Source: Sulfurovum sp. (GTDB lineage Bacteria > Campylobacterota > Campylobacteria > Campylobacterales > Sulfurovaceae). From it: a stretch of DNA of 27,288 nt. Each line of letters begins with the position of its first letter. The first letter of the stretch is position 1. The notes under the pieces are model-generated. The model made no database searches and was not told the DNA's origin. It saw only the letters and a program-made list of their open reading frames with translations. The translations under genes were made by a program, and so were the position numbers. The stretch covers positions 9,016 through 36,303 of the forward strand of contig DZAQ01000002.1 of NCBI GenBank assembly GCA_022729615.1. The letters are read 5' to 3'. Shown piece after piece: positions 6,643-14,742 of this stretch.

Positions 6643-8985
6643 ATGCAAACACTTATCATCTATCCGACTTCACGCGCTATCCGTGCTGCTTCCGAGAATC
6701 TCAAACAAAAGAATGCACTATTGCCGACATTGATGCGTATGGATGAATTTGAGCGCCGTGTTGCTCTTGTGCCAAAATATACGATGGTTGACCCGCTTCA
6801 AAGAGCTCTATTTTTGCATCAAGCGGCGAGATTTGAAGAGTTTGATCGGCTGAATATCGATCATGAGTTAACGAGATTTTACACAAAAAGCGATGCGATT
6901 TTCAAATTTTTTGAAGAGCTCGCTCTTGAGGGGATCGGTATCGATGATCTTGAGGCGGCCGACTCCTATGAGGAGTTTGAGCGCCATTTGGCAATTCTCA
7001 AGATGCTTCTGGATGGATACCAAGCCAAACTTAATGAAAGAGGTTTAACCGACAAAGCCTTTCTCCCTTCAATATATCAGCTCAATAGCGGTTTTTTGGA
7101 TAATTTTGACTCCATAGAGATCTCTGTCGAGGGGTATTTGAGTCGTCATGAGCTGCGGCTCATGGAGAAGATAGCAGAGAAAAAAGAGCTTATTGTCCAT
7201 TTTGTGACGAGTAGTTTCAATATCAAAATGCAAGAGCGGTTTGGCGAGTATGGGATAACGCTTCCGATGGATGCTGCTGTAAGATTTGATTTTGGAAAAA
7301 AAGAGATTCTCGAAGCCAAAGAGAACCAAGCGGTGATCAATGCAAAAGTCTATCAAGTCGAAGAGCGCTATGAGCAGATAGGTGCGGCACTTGCCGAGAT
7401 AGAGAAAATGGTGCGTTCGGGCATCGATCCGGACTCGATCGTCCTCATTTTGCCGGATGAGAGTATCAAGGAGAGCCTTTTTCTCTATGATACGATGCAC
7501 AATCTCAATTTTGCCATGGGGTTTGATTATAGCAATACTCCCCACTTCAAATCACTTAAGGCGCTGCTTGAGTATTGGAGAAACTATGATAACGAAAGCC
7601 GATACCTTTTGGATCACTACTCTTTGGACTTTGAAGCCATACTTGCTTTGGATGCGAAGCAAAAATGCAGCTGCAAAAACTTTTTTGATCAACTAAGTGC
7701 CGCCGGATTGCATCATTTGGAGGATGAGTCGATCGTCAGCGAGCAGGTGGCGGGGCGCTATGAGGATTTTGTCAAAATTTTTGAGAGTGAAGCGCTTGGG
7801 ATGAGCGAGTGGCTTTTCCTCTGGATGCAAGCTCTCGAGTCAGTGGCGATCGACGATGTGCGTGGCGGAAAGGTGACGGTCATGGGGGTATTGGAGACGA
7901 GAGGTATCGCGTTTGACGGGGTGGTCATCATCGATTGCAACGAGGGGATTGTGCCGACACCATCTAGCAAAGACCAATTTCTTAATTCGTTGGTTCGCTC
8001 AAAAGCGGGACTTCCGACGCTCAATGATAGGGAATCGCTCCAAAAGCAGTACTATAAACGACTTTTGGAGGGGGCAAAAGAGGCAGTCATCCTGTGCTGC
8101 AGCAGCGAAAATAGACTCCCGTCAAAATTCCTCTATGAGCTGGGACTGCCGGAGCCAAACAAAATCAGATCAGACCTCTCCCTGCTCTATGGCGAAAAGT
8201 CGCAGATAGTAGAGGGAACGGATGTGGTTGTGGAGGATTTTGCCGCAGAGGAGATCGTCTGGTCTGCTTCGAAATTCAAGACATTTTTAGAGTGCAAACG
8301 CAAATATTACTACCGCTATATACGCAAAATTGCTTCAAAAAAAGAGGATAGGCTCAATGAGGGGGAGATTTTACATCGATTGCTGCAGACTCTGTTTTCC
8401 AAAGAGGCACACTATGCAACACTCGAAGCGATGAATCAAAACTTCGACAAAATCTTTGATGAGATCTATCCGCAGGCAGATCCGCAAATGCAGTATCATA
8501 GGCTATTGTGGAGAGAAAAACTCCAAAGCTTTTTTGCTGCGCAGATTCAGCACTTTGAGAGCGGTTGGCAAGTAGCCGCTTGTGAGGCAAAAGTAGAAGG
8601 GGTTATATCGGGTTTGCGTTTTGGAGGCAGTATAGATCGTATCGATCGGTTGGGCGAAAAAAGGCTTTTGATAGACTATAAAAGCGGCTCTATCGAGGAG
8701 GCAAACAAGAGCAAAAATCTTGAATCATTGAGAGATTTTCAGATGAATATCTACCATGAACTCTTGAGTGAGCGCCATGGGAGTGTCGATCTGGCGTTTA
8801 TACAGATATTAGGAGGCGGTAAAAATGTCGCTTTTGTCGGATTGGAGGAGAAGCGGGAGTTTTTGCTGGAGCATATCGAAGGGGTTAAAAATACAAAATC
8901 TTTCATAGCGTCAAAATGCGAAAATCTCAAGCTGTGCGAATATTGCGACTATGCTTTGATGTGCGAGAGAGGGAAATATCTATGA
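6643..8985 (+). CDS. addB: AddB-like subunit of the AddAB helicase-nuclease
   Basis: Nuclease-bearing partner of AddA in double-strand break resection for RecA. 780 aa. The C-terminal PD-(D/E)XK nuclease domain shows WSASKFKTFLECKRKYY, GEILHRLL, and the catalytic LLIDYKSGS (near residue 678). Four cysteines fit the Fe-S staple known from AddB: C551 plus C765, C768 and C774 in CxxCx5C spacing. The N-terminus (IIYPTSRAIRAA) lacks a Walker A motif, so it is probably a degenerate helicase like other Campylobacterota AddB proteins. It overlaps addA by 4 bases (ATGA). The start is fixed by conservation of the first residues, although no ribosome site precedes it. Confidence 0.87.
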   Translation: MQTLIIYPTSRAIRAASENLKQKNALLPTLMRMDEFERRVALVPKYTMVDPLQRALFLHQAARFEEFDRLNIDHELTRFYTKSDAIFKFFEELALEGIGIDDLEAADSYEEFERHLAILKMLLDGYQAKLNERGLTDKAFLPSIYQLNSGFLDNFDSIEISVEGYLSRHELRLMEKIAEKKELIVHFVTSSFNIKMQERFGEYGITLPMDAAVRFDFGKKEILEAKENQAVINAKVYQVEERYEQIGAALAEIEKMVRSGIDPDSIVLILPDESIKESLFLYDTMHNLNFAMGFDYSNTPHFKSLKALLEYWRNYDNESRYLLDHYSLDFEAILALDAKQKCSCKNFFDQLSAAGLHHLEDESIVSEQVAGRYEDFVKIFESEALGMSEWLFLWMQALESVAIDDVRGGKVTVMGVLETRGIAFDGVVIIDCNEGIVPTPSSKDQFLNSLVRSKAGLPTLNDRESLQKQYYKRLLEGAKEAVILCCSSENRLPSKFLYELGLPEPNKIRSDLSLLYGEKSQIVEGTDVVVEDFAAEEIVWSASKFKTFLECKRKYYYRYIRKIASKKEDRLNEGEILHRLLQTLFSKEAHYATLEAMNQNFDKIFDEIYPQADPQMQYHRLLWREKLQSFFAAQIQHFESGWQVAACEAKVEGVISGLRFGGSIDRIDRLGEKRLLIDYKSGSIEEANKSKNLESLRDFQMNIYHELLSERHGSVDLAFIQILGGGKNVAFVGLEEKREFLLEHIEGVKNTKSFIASKCENLKLCEYCDYALMCERGKYL

Positions 8986-11729
8986 GCTTTAGACCTTTTT
9001 TGGCCTATTCTGCCTCTGCCGGCAGCGGGAAAACTTTTGCTTTGAGCGCTAGGTATATCTCTTTGCTCTTTATGGGGGAGTCGCCGCGCAATATCTTGGC
9101 GGCGACCTTCACCAATAAAGCGGCTTCTGAAATGCGGTTGAGGGTCATCCAATCTCTCAAAGGGTTTGCAAAGGAGGAGAATAGCGCTTTTGCGGATGCC
9201 GTCATGGAGCAGACGGGATTGGACAGGGCAACTCTGCTTGCGAGGCAACCGGAAGTTTTGGAGCGATTTCTAAGAAGCGGCAACTATATTATGACACTGG
9301 ATAGTTTTTTCTCCTCTATACTGCGTTCTGCCTCTTTGGAGCTTGGATTGGAGCCGGATTTTGTCGCACGCGAGAAGGGTTTTGATGAGGTGGAGGGCTC
9401 TTTCCTTCGCGAGGTTCAGGGTCATCATGCACTCATGAAGCTTGTGAGGGCTGCCGTGGAGATCGAGGATAAGCGATTGACCAAAATCTTGGATGTGATG
9501 CAGAGTTTTTATAGGGTAGATCCGCTTCTGCCCCGGACGGAGCAAAGAAAATTTACTTTGCGCGGGGTCGAGGAGGAGATAGAAGCATTGAGGCTTCAAA
9601 TGATCGAGGCGCTTGCGGAGGCGGGTTCGGCTCCTAGGTGCATCAAGCTCTTTGAGAGTAAAAACACAAAAGATCTCTTTGGTAAAGAGCTTTTCGGGTA
9701 TCAGCGGCTGCAAGATCATAGCTGGTTTGCCAAGAGTGCAAATGAAACATTAGAGATGATTTTTGTCCATCTCAAAGAGGCGCTTTTGAGTTGGGCAGAG
9801 ATCAAAGAGTCGGTTGTATTGGAGTCTCTCTTCGGGCTCTATACGGACTATAAGAATGCAACGATTGGACACGCCAAATCAACGGGTGTTTTGAGTTTTG
9901 ATGATTTGACCTACTTTACTTATCGGCTCTTGCATGAGAGTATCAGCCGAGATTTTCTCTACTTCAAGATCGATACTAGGTTTCAGCATATTTTGCTCGA
10001 TGAGTTTCAAGATACCTCTACACTGCAATTTTTGCTCCTGAGACCGCTCATCGATGAGATATTTTCCGGCATAGGACAGAGTGATTTCAAGAGTTTTTTT
10101 TATGTGGGAGATACCAAGCAGTCTCTCTATAGGTTCCGTGGCGGTGTGGAGGAGCTTTTTGACAAGGTTGCCGAAGGGTACGGTGTAGAGATCTTGCAGA
10201 TGGAGACAAACTACCGAAGTGCACGCGGTATCGTAGAGCAGGTTAATGAGTGGTTTGAGGCGATGCCGGGATATCTCCCCCAAAAAGCGCGCGAAAATGC
10301 AAGCAGCGGGCATGTGGAGGTGCTGGAGTCAGAGTCGGTGATCGAAGAGGCGCTCACCCAAGTGAAGCGATTGATAGATGCCAGAATCAATCCGGATGAT
10401 ATCACCTTCCTAGTCGCAACCAACAAAGACGGCATCGCACTCCAAGAGGCGTGCGCAATAGAGGGGATAGATGCGATCTTGCAGACTTCAAGTTCGCTGA
10501 GCAGCCTGCCCAAAATAGCCGCATTGGTTTCGATGGTCTCGTATCTCTATCGCCATGAAAGGGTAGATGCGCAGGCTCTTTTGGAGCGCGCGGGCAGAAA
10601 ATATGAAGAGTTGGATTTGGCATGGTTTTCGCCCTTCATGCAGCCGGTTGCTCTGCTGGACCATTTGGTTCGGGAGTTCGGGTTTTTTGAGAACGACCTC
10701 AATATCCTGAAGCTGTTGGAGTTTGCCGCAAAATTTGCAAATATCCCTGCATTTTTGGAAGAGTTTGCGCGAAGTTCTATTCCGGTAGCAAACCACACGA
10801 TTCATGGCGCAAAAATTATGACGATTCACGGTTCAAAAGGGCTTGAGTTTGAAAGAGTCATCGTGGTGGACAAGATCACGGGCAAAAAGAGTGACGCAGC
10901 GCCGATTCTATACCGTTTTGACGAGATGCTCCATATTGATCGTATCTTTTATCGTATCTCCAAGAGGGAGAATTTCGACCTGCCCTACAAAAATGTGCTG
11001 AGTGCCCGCAAGAGATTTGAGGAGAAAGATCGTCTCAACATGCTCTATGTCGCCCTTACGCGCGCAGCAGAAAGCCTGATAGTGATCAAAAAACCGAAAG
11101 ATTCGATCTTTGAGGCGATCAAAATAGCTCCTTGTGCGCGGGGAGAGCTGCAAAAAAGAGACGAGCATCAGCAAAAAAAGGAGTTGCAACCCAAAGAAAA
11201 GGTGATTGTGCCGAGTCACTATGGCAGACAAGAGGTTGCCAAGGATATCCAAAAAGGAGATGCAAAAGATAAGGAATCGATACTTTTCGGCACCGGACTG
11301 CACTATCTTCTCGAGATGATGGGCACTTTTGAACAGCGTAGTTTGGATGAAGCGATGGAGGCGCTGCGCAATAGATATGGACAGCTTTTGAGCCAAAAAA
11401 AGCGCAGCGATATCTATTATCGTGCCAAATCTTTGATAGAAGATGAAACTTTTAAAAAACTTTTGAATGACGCTCGAATAAGCAAAGAGCAGGGGATAAG
11501 CTTCGGGGGAGAGATCAAAAAGATCGATTTGCTTTTGGAATATCCGCAAAGCGCTCTTGTGGTGGACTATAAAAGCTCAAAAAAATATCAAGAGCGCCAT
11601 ATAGAGCAGGTAGCGGGATACCAAGAAGCAATCGCGAAAATCACAGGAAAGAGAACCGAAGGGGTGATCATCTATCTGCTTGAGGATACAATAGAATTTT
11701 ACAACTTAAATCAAAATGAAATTAATTAA
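8982..11729 (+). CDS. addA: AddA/RecB-like UvrD-family helicase-nuclease
   Basis: Motor subunit of the AddAB recombination enzyme. 915 aa from ATG 8982, coupled to addB by ATGA; the frame is open upstream, but that part lies inside addB. SF1A helicase motifs appear in order: Walker A SASAGSGKT (residues 10-18), AATFTNKAASEM (Ia), LLDEFQDTS (Walker B), FYVGDTKQSLYRFRGG (III), METNYRS (IV), TIHGSKGLEF (V), LYVALTRA (VI). A C-terminal RecB-type nuclease domain has VVDYKSSKK followed by the conserved QVAGYQ. It is followed closely by the rplM promoter. Confidence 0.92.
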   Translation: MSFRPFLAYSASAGSGKTFALSARYISLLFMGESPRNILAATFTNKAASEMRLRVIQSLKGFAKEENSAFADAVMEQTGLDRATLLARQPEVLERFLRSGNYIMTLDSFFSSILRSASLELGLEPDFVAREKGFDEVEGSFLREVQGHHALMKLVRAAVEIEDKRLTKILDVMQSFYRVDPLLPRTEQRKFTLRGVEEEIEALRLQMIEALAEAGSAPRCIKLFESKNTKDLFGKELFGYQRLQDHSWFAKSANETLEMIFVHLKEALLSWAEIKESVVLESLFGLYTDYKNATIGHAKSTGVLSFDDLTYFTYRLLHESISRDFLYFKIDTRFQHILLDEFQDTSTLQFLLLRPLIDEIFSGIGQSDFKSFFYVGDTKQSLYRFRGGVEELFDKVAEGYGVEILQMETNYRSARGIVEQVNEWFEAMPGYLPQKARENASSGHVEVLESESVIEEALTQVKRLIDARINPDDITFLVATNKDGIALQEACAIEGIDAILQTSSSLSSLPKIAALVSMVSYLYRHERVDAQALLERAGRKYEELDLAWFSPFMQPVALLDHLVREFGFFENDLNILKLLEFAAKFANIPAFLEEFARSSIPVANHTIHGAKIMTIHGSKGLEFERVIVVDKITGKKSDAAPILYRFDEMLHIDRIFYRISKRENFDLPYKNVLSARKRFEEKDRLNMLYVALTRAAESLIVIKKPKDSIFEAIKIAPCARGELQKRDEHQQKKELQPKEKVIVPSHYGRQEVAKDIQKGDAKDKESILFGTGLHYLLEMMGTFEQRSLDEAMEALRNRYGQLLSQKKRSDIYYRAKSLIEDETFKKLLNDARISKEQGISFGGEIKKIDLLLEYPQSALVVDYKSSKKYQERHIEQVAGYQEAIAKITGKRTEGVIIYLLEDTIEFYNLNQNEIN

Positions 11730-11747
11730 ATTTTAAGAAAAAAAAGA

Positions 11748-11753
11748 TATAAT
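11748..11753 (+). promoter_or_regulatory. Probable -10 box of rplM-rpsI
   Basis: GATATAAT, with TATAAT at 11748-11753, lies after an A/T-rich stretch between addA and rplM, about 29 bases before the rplM ATG. A ribosome site, AAAGGAAC, follows at about 11770-11777. Confidence 0.6.
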
Positions 11754-11781
11754 TCGCCCCACACAAATTTAAAGGAACATC

Positions 11782-12207
11782 ATGAAATTGACATCAGTCA
11801 TGAAGCCTCATGAAGTGAAAAGGGATTGGATTTTGATCGATGCAGAAGGAAAAACCTTCGGTCGTATCTTGACGGATGCCGCTTCTACTTTGCGAGGAAA
11901 ACACAAACCATCTTTTACGCCCAATGTTGATTGCGGTGATTATGTAGTCATCATCAACGCTGAAAAGGCGAAATTTACAGGTGCAAAACTCGAAGACAAA
12001 GAGTATTTTAGACATAGCGGTTATTTCGGAAGCACAAAAAGCACAAAGCTTTCCGACATGCTCGAAAACAACACTGAAAAACTCTACAAGCTTGCAGTTC
12101 GCGGGATGCTCCCCAAAACTACACTTGGTCGTCAAATGCTCAAAAAACTCAAAGTCTATGCCGGAAGCGAACATCCGCATACGGCTCAACTAAACAAAGG
12201 AAATTAA
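11782..12207 (+). CDS. rplM: 50S ribosomal protein L13
   Basis: Large-subunit protein that binds 23S rRNA early in assembly. 141 aa, normal length. The family segments DWILIDAEGKTFGRILTDAA, GDYVVIINAEK and the C-terminal AVRGMLPKTTLGRQMLKKLKVY are present. Its stop is directly followed by rpsI (ATG at 12209), the conserved bacterial pairing. Confidence 0.98.
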   Translation: MKLTSVMKPHEVKRDWILIDAEGKTFGRILTDAASTLRGKHKPSFTPNVDCGDYVVIINAEKAKFTGAKLEDKEYFRHSGYFGSTKSTKLSDMLENNTEKLYKLAVRGMLPKTTLGRQMLKKLKVYAGSEHPHTAQLNKGN

Positions 12208-12208
12208 G

Positions 12209-12598
12209 ATGGCAACATTTTATGCAACAGGGAAAAGAAAATCTGCCATTGCAAAAGTTTGGTTGACACCGGGCAGCGGTGAAATGACCATCAATGGCAA
12301 GACTTTGGATGAATGGCTTGGCGGTCACGAAGCGCTCAAGATGAAGGTAAGACTCCCATTGGTGCTTACAAAACAGCTTGAAACGCTCAATGTGAAAGCA
12401 ACAACACTCGGCGGCGGATACGCAGCACAGGCTGACGCACTCAAGCACGGGATCACGAAATCACTTGTGGCGTTCGAAGAGTCCTTCAGGGCGATCCTCA
12501 AGCCGGAAGGTCTTTTGACTCGTGACTCAAGAGTCGTCGAGCGGAAGAAGCCGGGCAAAAGAAAAGCGAGAAGATCTCCGCAATTCTCAAAAAGATAA
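12209..12598 (+). CDS. rpsI: 30S ribosomal protein S9
   Basis: Small-subunit protein whose basic C-terminal tail reaches the P-site tRNA. 129 aa. It begins with the typical FYATGKRKSAIAKVWL and ends KKPGKRKARRSPQFSKR, the universally conserved C-terminal tail with final K-R. The gene follows rplM with a single-base gap and probably uses the AAGGAAATTAAG ribosome site inside the rplM 3' end. Confidence 0.98.
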   Translation: MATFYATGKRKSAIAKVWLTPGSGEMTINGKTLDEWLGGHEALKMKVRLPLVLTKQLETLNVKATTLGGGYAAQADALKHGITKSLVAFEESFRAILKPEGLLTRDSRVVERKKPGKRKARRSPQFSKR

Positions 12599-12609
12599 TC
12601 TTCTTCATT

Positions 12610-12628
12610 GCGGAGGTTCGCCTCCCGC
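12610..12628 (+). terminator. Hairpin with TTCG loop after rpsI
   Basis: GCGGAGG (12610-12616), TTCG, CCTCCCGC (12621-12628): a 7-bp GC-rich stem with one bulged C and a stable UUCG-type tetraloop, 12 bases past the rpsI stop. A short T tract (ACTATTTT) follows. A probable terminator of the ribosomal protein operon. Confidence 0.6.
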
Positions 12629-12677
12629 ACTATTTTCCCAAACTTTCTCCTATCTCTTTCATATAATTTATACATCA

Positions 12678-12792
12678 TTGGTTAAAAATTTATAATATAA
12701 ATAAAAATAATGATAATTTGTTAGAATTTAATATAAAAAAGATATATATTTAAGGAATATATCAGCTCAACTGTTATATTATCATTAACCAA
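12678..12792. promoter_or_regulatory. AT-rich control region of the porin gene with nested inverted repeats
   Basis: Two inverted pairs are nested here: TTGGTTAA (12678-12685) with TTAACCAA (12785-12792), and AATGATAAT (12709-12717) with ATTATCATT (12778-12786). The right arms overlap into one 15-base block; the left arms are split by 23 bases. Several TATAAT-like boxes lie between, so the promoter cannot be placed uniquely. AATGATAATTTG is loosely Fur-box-like, but I do not call an operator. The 218 bases between rpsI and the porin contain no gene. Confidence 0.4.
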
Positions 12793-12816
12793 AAAGAAAA
12801 TCAAAGGAGTTAGTTA

Positions 12817-14421
12817 ATGAAAAAAATTGCAATGCTGTCAATCGTGGCAGCCACAGTAGCGTTTGGATCGACACAGAGTGATATTGACAATCTGCAAAAG
12901 CAGATTGACAAGCTCAAAAAGGATGTAAGTGTAGCAAAAGCACAGAGTGCGAATGACAACATCAAATGGGGTGTAGATCTCAGAACGGCATATGATAATA
13001 TCAATTACGATATGGCGGATGGCAAGAGCTATGCAAATGATGCGCTTTATTCATTGAGACTTTGGTTGAATATGGAATACGCAGCGGATGAGAAGAATAT
13101 CTTCAAGGGTCGTCTCTCTATGAACAAAGCCTTTGGCGCTGACTTCAGAGACCCGTTCACGACTCCAGGCGGCAGCAGGGCGTTGAGCTTGGGAGGAATG
13201 TTTGACTGGACCGGCAACGAGGCGTTGACAGATGACTCACTAAGTGTACAGCAGGCGTATTGGTTGTATCTTGGAGATGACGCTTTTGGTCAAGGGTTGG
13301 ATTGGACGATGAGCGTCGGGAGAAGACCTTCTACAAATGGTTTCCTTGCAAGCCTTAGTCAGGATGACGAGGCTGCATCTCCGCTTGGTCACTTGATCAA
13401 TGTTGAGTTTGACGGTTTGAGCGCAAAACTTGATTTGAGCGAGCCTACAGGTGTATCCGGCATGAGTTTCAAGATCTGTCTCGGACAGGGCTCAACAAAT
13501 GCGGCTCCGCTTTTCGCGACCGCAACACCGTATGCGGAGGAGGCAGATCAGCTTGAGGGCATTTCATTGGCAGGCTTTATCTTTGAACCATACAATGATG
13601 GCCAATTTATCGTCAAAACTACATGGTACTCAGCATCTGATCTGCCAGATATGGAGCCTATAGTTACTCAGGATATGAGTAACCCGATGAACCCAAGTGT
13701 CTCTATGGCAATGGGTCCATTCCAGCAGTACGGCGGCATGGATGGCGCTGGGATCTCTATGTTGGTTGACGGAGTGACAGAAGATGGCTATGGTGCCGGC
13801 GTGAAAGTATTTGGTTCATTTGCATGGACACAGACCAATCCGGATGCCGGAAAGGCAATGCTTGGTTCAACCGAGAGCGAGTCGGGCACATCTTATTGGT
13901 TTGGGGCATACCTCCCTGTAGGCGAGGATGGCGATACTTACGGTACGGTCGGGTTGGAGTACAACCATGGCTCTGAGTACTGGAGACCATTTACCTATGC
14001 TGAAGATACTATGATAGGATCCAAGATCGCTGCTCGCGGCGATGCATGGGAGCTTAACTATACATATCAGATCAATAAAGCTTTGAGTCTTCAAGCGAGA
14101 TATGTAAATATCGATTATGACTACACAGGCAGCCAAGGTTTCTTTGGAAATTCAAGCGGCGCTTCGTATGAGATCGACGAGCTCAAAAAAGGAGCCGGAG
14201 CATTTGCTGCGATGGGCGGAACTGTCGATGCAAGCGGTGCACACAATTTGGGTGTAGTCTATCAAAATCTTGCTATGGCGCAAGGGATGAATCCAATGGA
14301 TCCAAATACCCAAGCGGCATTGATGCCGATGGTGGGAGAAATGGCCGGAGCAGCTCTCTTCTTGCCAAATGTAGTAGAATCTGCGCAAGACCTCAGACTC
14401 TACATCAGATATAGATTCTAA
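12817..14421 (+). CDS. Outer-membrane beta-barrel porin, DUF3373-like
   Basis: 534-aa exported protein. A signal peptide (residues 1 to about 18) is followed by a short coiled-coil segment (SDIDNLQKQIDKLKKDV), as in trimeric or S-layer-like porins, then alternating beta-strand sequence rich in aromatic and glycine residues (for example LRLWLNMEYA, WTMSVGRRPSTNGFLAS) and a final strand ending in phenylalanine (LRLYIRYRF), the barrel-insertion signal. The size and the motif around GRRPSTNGF fit the DUF3373 outer-membrane family of Campylobacterota. AAAGGAG lies just upstream. The substrate is unknown. It is monocistronic. Confidence 0.82.
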   Translation: MKKIAMLSIVAATVAFGSTQSDIDNLQKQIDKLKKDVSVAKAQSANDNIKWGVDLRTAYDNINYDMADGKSYANDALYSLRLWLNMEYAADEKNIFKGRLSMNKAFGADFRDPFTTPGGSRALSLGGMFDWTGNEALTDDSLSVQQAYWLYLGDDAFGQGLDWTMSVGRRPSTNGFLASLSQDDEAASPLGHLINVEFDGLSAKLDLSEPTGVSGMSFKICLGQGSTNAAPLFATATPYAEEADQLEGISLAGFIFEPYNDGQFIVKTTWYSASDLPDMEPIVTQDMSNPMNPSVSMAMGPFQQYGGMDGAGISMLVDGVTEDGYGAGVKVFGSFAWTQTNPDAGKAMLGSTESESGTSYWFGAYLPVGEDGDTYGTVGLEYNHGSEYWRPFTYAEDTMIGSKIAARGDAWELNYTYQINKALSLQARYVNIDYDYTGSQGFFGNSSGASYEIDELKKGAGAFAAMGGTVDASGAHNLGVVYQNLAMAQGMNPMDPNTQAALMPMVGEMAGAALFLPNVVESAQDLRLYIRYRF

Positions 14422-14528
14422 TATCACTTCAAGGAGGGACTTCCCTCTTTGGATTTAAACTGCAAACTTCATAGAGTTACAAAAATCACTGCAATAATCT
14501 GCAATTTTATAGGCGCCTCTAAAAATTA

Positions 14529-14662
14529 GATTGCTTCACTCTATTCGCAATGACACACTTTCGTCATCGAAAGACTCTTTAGGTAGTGTAGTTCTAGATT
14601 GCCGCGTCGTTTCACTCCTCGCAAAGACAAATTCCCGTCACTGCGAGCGAAGCGCGGCAGTC
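14529..14662. repeat. Cluster of three degenerate dispersed-repeat copies
   Basis: Two copies in reverse orientation (beginning GATTGCTTCACT and GATTGCCGCGTCG) and one in forward orientation (CTGCGAGCGAAGCGCGGCAG inside 14637-14662). Compared with the exact copies near ddl these have drifted, so they look older. Opposed copies can fold into a large stem-loop in RNA or single-stranded DNA. Confidence 0.7.
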
Positions 14663-14702
14663 TCTTCTGGTTTTTAGAGGTACTTATATTGACATTATTC
14701 AG

Positions 14703-14737
14703 AAAAAAAGTTATGAGCCCCTCTGCCTATAGAGAGG
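14703..14737 (-). terminator. Possible terminator of the mrp operon
   Basis: Read on the minus strand after the mrp stop, CCTCT and AGAGG (plus-strand 14733-14737 and 14720-14724) form a short stem. A run of seven T residues (A-run at 14704-14709 and neighbours) follows about ten bases later. The stem is short, so this is tentative. Confidence 0.4.
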
Positions 14738-14742
14738 ATGCG

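Larger units (their letters stand above)
14422..14742. other. 321-bp intergenic region with degenerate repeat copies
   Basis: No gene is supported. An imperfect hairpin just after the porin stop (AAGGAGGGA at 14431-14439 facing TCCCTCTTT at 14441-14449) may end its transcript. Three copies of the dispersed repeat follow: inverted and diverged at 14529-14554, inverted and diverged at 14597-14628, and direct with two mismatches at 14637-14662. The last 40 bases hold a probable terminator for the minus-strand mrp operon. Confidence 0.6.

Noticed and set aside
10908..11549. 213-codon minus-strand open frame inside addA
   Set aside because: It is antisense to conserved helicase motifs V and VI and lacks a start context; a codon-bias shadow.
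12700..12725. Fur box at AATGATAATTTG
   Set aside because: Only one half resembles the GATAAT repeat; the second half diverges and the porin has no iron-uptake signature.
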